From the NCBI RefSeq assembly GCF_015182285.1, contig NZ_PRDM01000003.1, forward strand, positions 124,001 through 188,000: 64,000 nt of DNA. Reading direction: 5' to 3'. The notes beneath the pieces are model-generated. The model was not told the DNA's origin, ran no database searches, and saw only the letters and a list, made by a program, of their open reading frames with translations. A program made the translations under genes and the position numbers. Shown in pieces: positions 61,900 through 64,000 of this stretch. The stretch's first letter is position 1. Every line of letters starts with the position of its first letter. This DNA comes from Flavobacterium hungaricum. GTDB taxonomy: Bacteria; Bacteroidota; Bacteroidia; Flavobacteriales; Flavobacteriaceae.

Positions 61900-62014
61900 C
61901 CCCTAGTTTTAACTAGGGGATTAAAAGATTCAATAGTAATAAGGCTTTAGCCAAAATACACATTTGGCTAAAGCCCTTTCTAGCTTTATTTATACCTCCA
62001 GCTTTAGCTGGAGG
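61900..62014. repeat. Cluster of three REP-like hairpins
   Basis: The hairpins are CCCCTAGTTTTAACTAGGGG (61900-61919), GGCTTTAGCCAAA with TTTGGCTAAAGCC (61943-61955 and 61963-61975), and CCTCCAGCTTTAGCTGGAGG (61995-62014). All three are near-perfect and closely spaced. Confidence 0.8.
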
Positions 62015-62270
62015 CAATTGATTCTTTTAATTAAAATGTGGTTTTAAATCTGTAAAGAAAATTCCAGAGGAATGAAATATTTATAGATTCATTATGCGTG
62101 CGGTACCAAAAGCTCCAGCGGAGCGATATATATATTAGAAATGCAATATTTTCATTTACTGACGTGAGCGTCCCACCCGTGCATAAAACCAAAGGCTGTG
62201 TTTTAAAATAATTGTGGAATTTGTCTTGATTTTATTGCCTTTTGCTATTGTTAACGTTCTCGTCTTACGT

Positions 62271-62385
62271 CTAGTTTGTCATTTCGATCGAAGGGAGAAA
62301 TCTCCGCAAGTAGCTCCGCAATCTAGATCGCCAATCTTTGTAGAGTTTCTTGCTAAGATTTCTCCTCCGTCGAAATGACAAAAAT
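62271..62385. repeat. Inverted GTCATTTCGA..AAATCT element
   Basis: TTTGTCATTTCGA and GAGAAATCT near 62275-62312 recur inverted as AGATTTCTC and TCGAAATGACAAA near 62355-62382. Confidence 0.7.
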
Positions 62386-62475
62386 GCGATAAATACCTTC
62401 TGAAATATAGATTTCTTATATTGATAAAAGCAATATATTAATTGAAAGAAAAATCTTTCTTTAAAAAAGTTTTCT

Positions 62476-62483
62476 TATATTTG
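62476..62483 (+). promoter_or_regulatory. -7 box upstream of the 62580 gene
   Basis: TATATTTG, 96 nt before the ATG. No clear TTG at the usual spacing. Confidence 0.35.
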
Positions 62484-62579
62484 AAGTTCTTAAATCTTCA
62501 CATTTAAAATAAAGTAAAATTTGCCTTTAATGGTTTTGGATTGCAAAAATGCATTGCCAAAAGGCTTTAAATTCATTAA

Positions 62580-62822
62580 ATGGAAGAAATGAACAAAAAC
62601 ACCCTTTCCAAAGAAGCCGAAACAAGGCTGATTGATTTTTTTAACCATGTTATCGATCCCGAAGATATGGCTAAAGTACTAAGACAAGTAAACTGCATTT
62701 TAGCGCTCGGCGTAACCCAACAACACGAAACCCTCCAACTCGGATTAACCAATTTTGAAGACAATTATTTTTGGCTCAATGAATTGGCAGAGATTTTGAA
62801 TCCTTATTTGAGTGAGGAGTAA
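62580..62822 (+). CDS. Small conserved hypothetical protein
   Basis: 80 residues, acidic, mostly helical: FFNHVIDPEDMAKVLRQVNCILALGVTQQHETLQLGLTNFEDNYFWLNELAEILNPYLSEE. No signal or metal motif. A second, 5'-truncated copy lies at 63480. Function unknown. Met 4 is an alternative start. Confidence 0.7.
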   Translation: MEEMNKNTLSKEAETRLIDFFNHVIDPEDMAKVLRQVNCILALGVTQQHETLQLGLTNFEDNYFWLNELAEILNPYLSEE

Positions 62823-62837
62823 GGTTTATAAGATGGA

Positions 62838-62877
62838 AAAACCTCGATTTTTTAGGAATCGAGGTTTTTATTTTTTG
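62838..62877 (+). terminator. Terminator of the 62580 gene
   Basis: AAAAACCTCGATT (62838-62850) and AATCGAGGTTTTT (62858-62870) form a perfect 13-bp stem. Both strands have T runs, so it also serves the convergent gene at 62887. Confidence 0.85.
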
Positions 62878-62886
62878 TAATAGTAT

Positions 62887-63426
62887 TTAATAATCTTCTT
62901 CAATAATTTTAAAAGACTTTTTCCAAATCCCATCTTTTTTTGTGTAAAGAAAGAGACCAGAATTTCCATAGGCACCACAACAGCATAAATTGGCGAGGTA
63001 TACAAATATAGTCTGATCACTTTTATATATTGGATGAGAAACCATCATCACCTGACGATTTATATCCTGATCAAGACATTCTGGAATATCGGATTGCTGA
63101 ATTACTTTACGATTATTAAAGTCGTCTTCTTTCCATTCAAGCTGATATTGTTTTCGAAGATTCTTTGCAAAATATTCTAATTCTTCTCCTGTTATTATAA
63201 AATCTCTTTCCTGATTACTAAAGTTTGTTATATAAGGTTTCTCAAGAATTAATTTTAATAAATGTTCCACATTTGCCGAATCAATTTTCGTTGCAATAAA
63301 AGTTTCTAACTTAAATGCTTCTGGTCTTATAATATCACTTAAAAGTTCTCTCTTTTCGGCTTCATATCCAAGTCCTTGTGCATTTGAAAGACAAGAAAAT
63401 AATAGAAAAAAAGTTAATAATCTCAT
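62887..63426 (-). CDS. Secreted hypothetical protein lying between two duplicate segments
   Basis: 179 residues from ATG 63426 (MRLLTFFLLFSCLSNAQG), which gives a clean signal peptide; the longer frame to 63552 overlaps the duplicate on the other strand. Body: RPEAFKLETFIATKIDSANVEHLLKLILEKPYITNFS, IPECLDQDINRQVMMVSHPIYKSDQTIFVYLANLCCCGAYGNSGLFLYTKKDGIWKK. CCCGAYG is striking. No family recognised. Confidence 0.7.
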   Translation of the reverse strand: MRLLTFFLLFSCLSNAQGLGYEAEKRELLSDIIRPEAFKLETFIATKIDSANVEHLLKLILEKPYITNFSNQERDFIITGEELEYFAKNLRKQYQLEWKEDDFNNRKVIQQSDIPECLDQDINRQVMMVSHPIYKSDQTIFVYLANLCCCGAYGNSGLFLYTKKDGIWKKSFKIIEEDY

Positions 63427-63478
63427 TTTACTTTTTATTTGTGGAGTGGTTCTGCCTTTCAAAAATATGTAAAATTTT

Positions 63479-63623
63479 ATTAAGACAAGTAAACTGCATT
63501 TTAGCTGTCGCCGTAATGCGACAACACGAAACCCTCCAAATCGGACTAGCAAATTTTGAAGACAATTATTATTGGCTCAATGAATTGGCGGAGATTTTGA
63601 ATCCTTATTTGAGTGAGGAGTAA
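63479..63623 (+). pseudogene. 5'-truncated duplicate of the 62580 gene
   Basis: RQVNCILAVAVMRQHETLQIGLANFEDNYYWLNELAEILNPYLSEE matches the last 46 residues of the 62580 product with six differences. The homology starts abruptly at AAGACAAGTAAACTGC. Upstream, a frame can be opened at 63378, but it runs against the signal peptide region of the opposite gene and is not similar to the parent. So this is probably a remnant. Confidence 0.7.
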
Positions 63624-63637
63624 GGTTTATAAAATGG

Positions 63638-63670
63638 AAAAACCTCGATTTTTTAGGATTGAGGTTTTTT
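63638..63670 (+). terminator. Duplicate terminator
   Basis: AAAAACCTCGATT at 63638-63650 pairs with the following ATTGAGGTTTTT (one wobble). It is a copy of 62838-62877. Confidence 0.75.
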
Positions 63671-63980
63671 TGTTTTTTTGAGATAATGTGTTTATTACTT
63701 AGCGGACATGGATTGTAAATGCTTGCTATTGGATAGCAGTTTCATTTTAAAACCCTAACATTTTCTCTTTATAATATAAGTAATTAATCTTTGCAAACCA
63801 GCACCAATTGGGGCAATACGTCAAAATAGTAAGATTTTTATGTTTTTTTTAAGATATAGTGTTAAAATTATTATTTTTTTTATTAAGTTTATTCTTAATT
63901 AACATTAACTGTAATAAATGATAGTTTGTTTCTAATTTTCAATATTAGCAATGATATAAATAATCTTAATCAATTAAATT
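63671..63980. other. Intergenic stretch before the right-edge gene
   Basis: 310 bp, very AT-rich. No repeat or RNA fold recognised; it presumably holds the promoter of the gene starting at 63981. Confidence 0.4.
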
Positions 63981-64000
63981 ATGCGTAAAAGTCATCTATA
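63981..64000 (+). CDS. Start of a gene cut by the window edge
   Basis: ATG at 63981 opens MRKSHL at the last bases. Only six codons are visible, so no family can be given. Confidence 0.35.

Overview
The window looks like a chromosomal segment of a Flavobacterium or close relative (Bacteroidota). The evidence is low GC, a SusC/SusD locus, DUF-type flavobacterial proteins, and promoters of the Bacteroidota form (TTG, about 19 nt, TAnnTTTG). It holds about 60 credible genes, one tRNA, and unusually many intergenic repeat arrays. No CRISPR array, rRNA or prophage was seen.

Layout. 1-1.1 kb: a decayed IS3-family element running off the left edge. 1.37-1.45 kb: tRNA-Tyr with its own promoter and terminator. 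1.9-3.1 kb: a TlpA-type lipoprotein split by an in-frame TGA. 3.4-8.8 kb: a J-domain/KTSC protein, several small flavobacterial proteins, a YchJ-type protein, and a von Willebrand A protein followed by a MoxR-like AAA+ ATPase. 9.0-12.9 kb: a DMT-family permease, a leader region with two Cys/Met-rich mini-ORFs around a strong hairpin, a Glu/Leu dehydrogenase and a fatty acid hydroxylase-family membrane protein. 12.95-13.97 kb: a 1-kb array of dyad repeats.

14-25.8 kb is a polysaccharide utilisation locus: a divergent DUF6377 sensor-regulator, two surface proteins at SusE/F-like positions, SusC, SusD, then a GH99/GH71-like hydrolase and a GH97 (SusB-like) enzyme. It probably serves an alpha-linked glycan: surface binding, TonB-dependent import, then hydrolysis.

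26-35 kb is mixed: an outer-membrane protein, a MarR-MATE efflux pair with matching palindromes before both genes, a DNA-deoxyinosine glycosylase, AraC and MarR-GNAT regulators, a frameshifted cupin and an FAD oxidoreductase. 35.2-41.1 kb carries an envelope cluster (low-affinity iron permease family, AsmA-like, MlaD-, MlaF- and MlaE-like lipid transport). A large glycosyltransferase and small housekeeping or stress genes follow to 48.1 kb.

49.2-56 kb is a tripartite RND efflux operon (adaptor, pump, a tiny membrane protein, outer membrane factor). It faces a TetR regulator, and five copies of one palindrome-centred motif mark the two promoters. 56.4-61.7 kb has HicAB and ParE/antitoxin modules, an internally deleted relic of a second ParE module, cupins, an AraC regulator and a DJ-1/PfpI protein. 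The last 4 kb is shaped by duplications and REP-like hairpins, with a new gene starting at the right edge.

The least explained signals are the leader-peptide/terminator region upstream of the dehydrogenase (9975-10301), the 37-residue membrane protein inside the RND operon, and several genes whose TAnnTTTG box lies so close to the start codon that they are probably transcribed leaderless.
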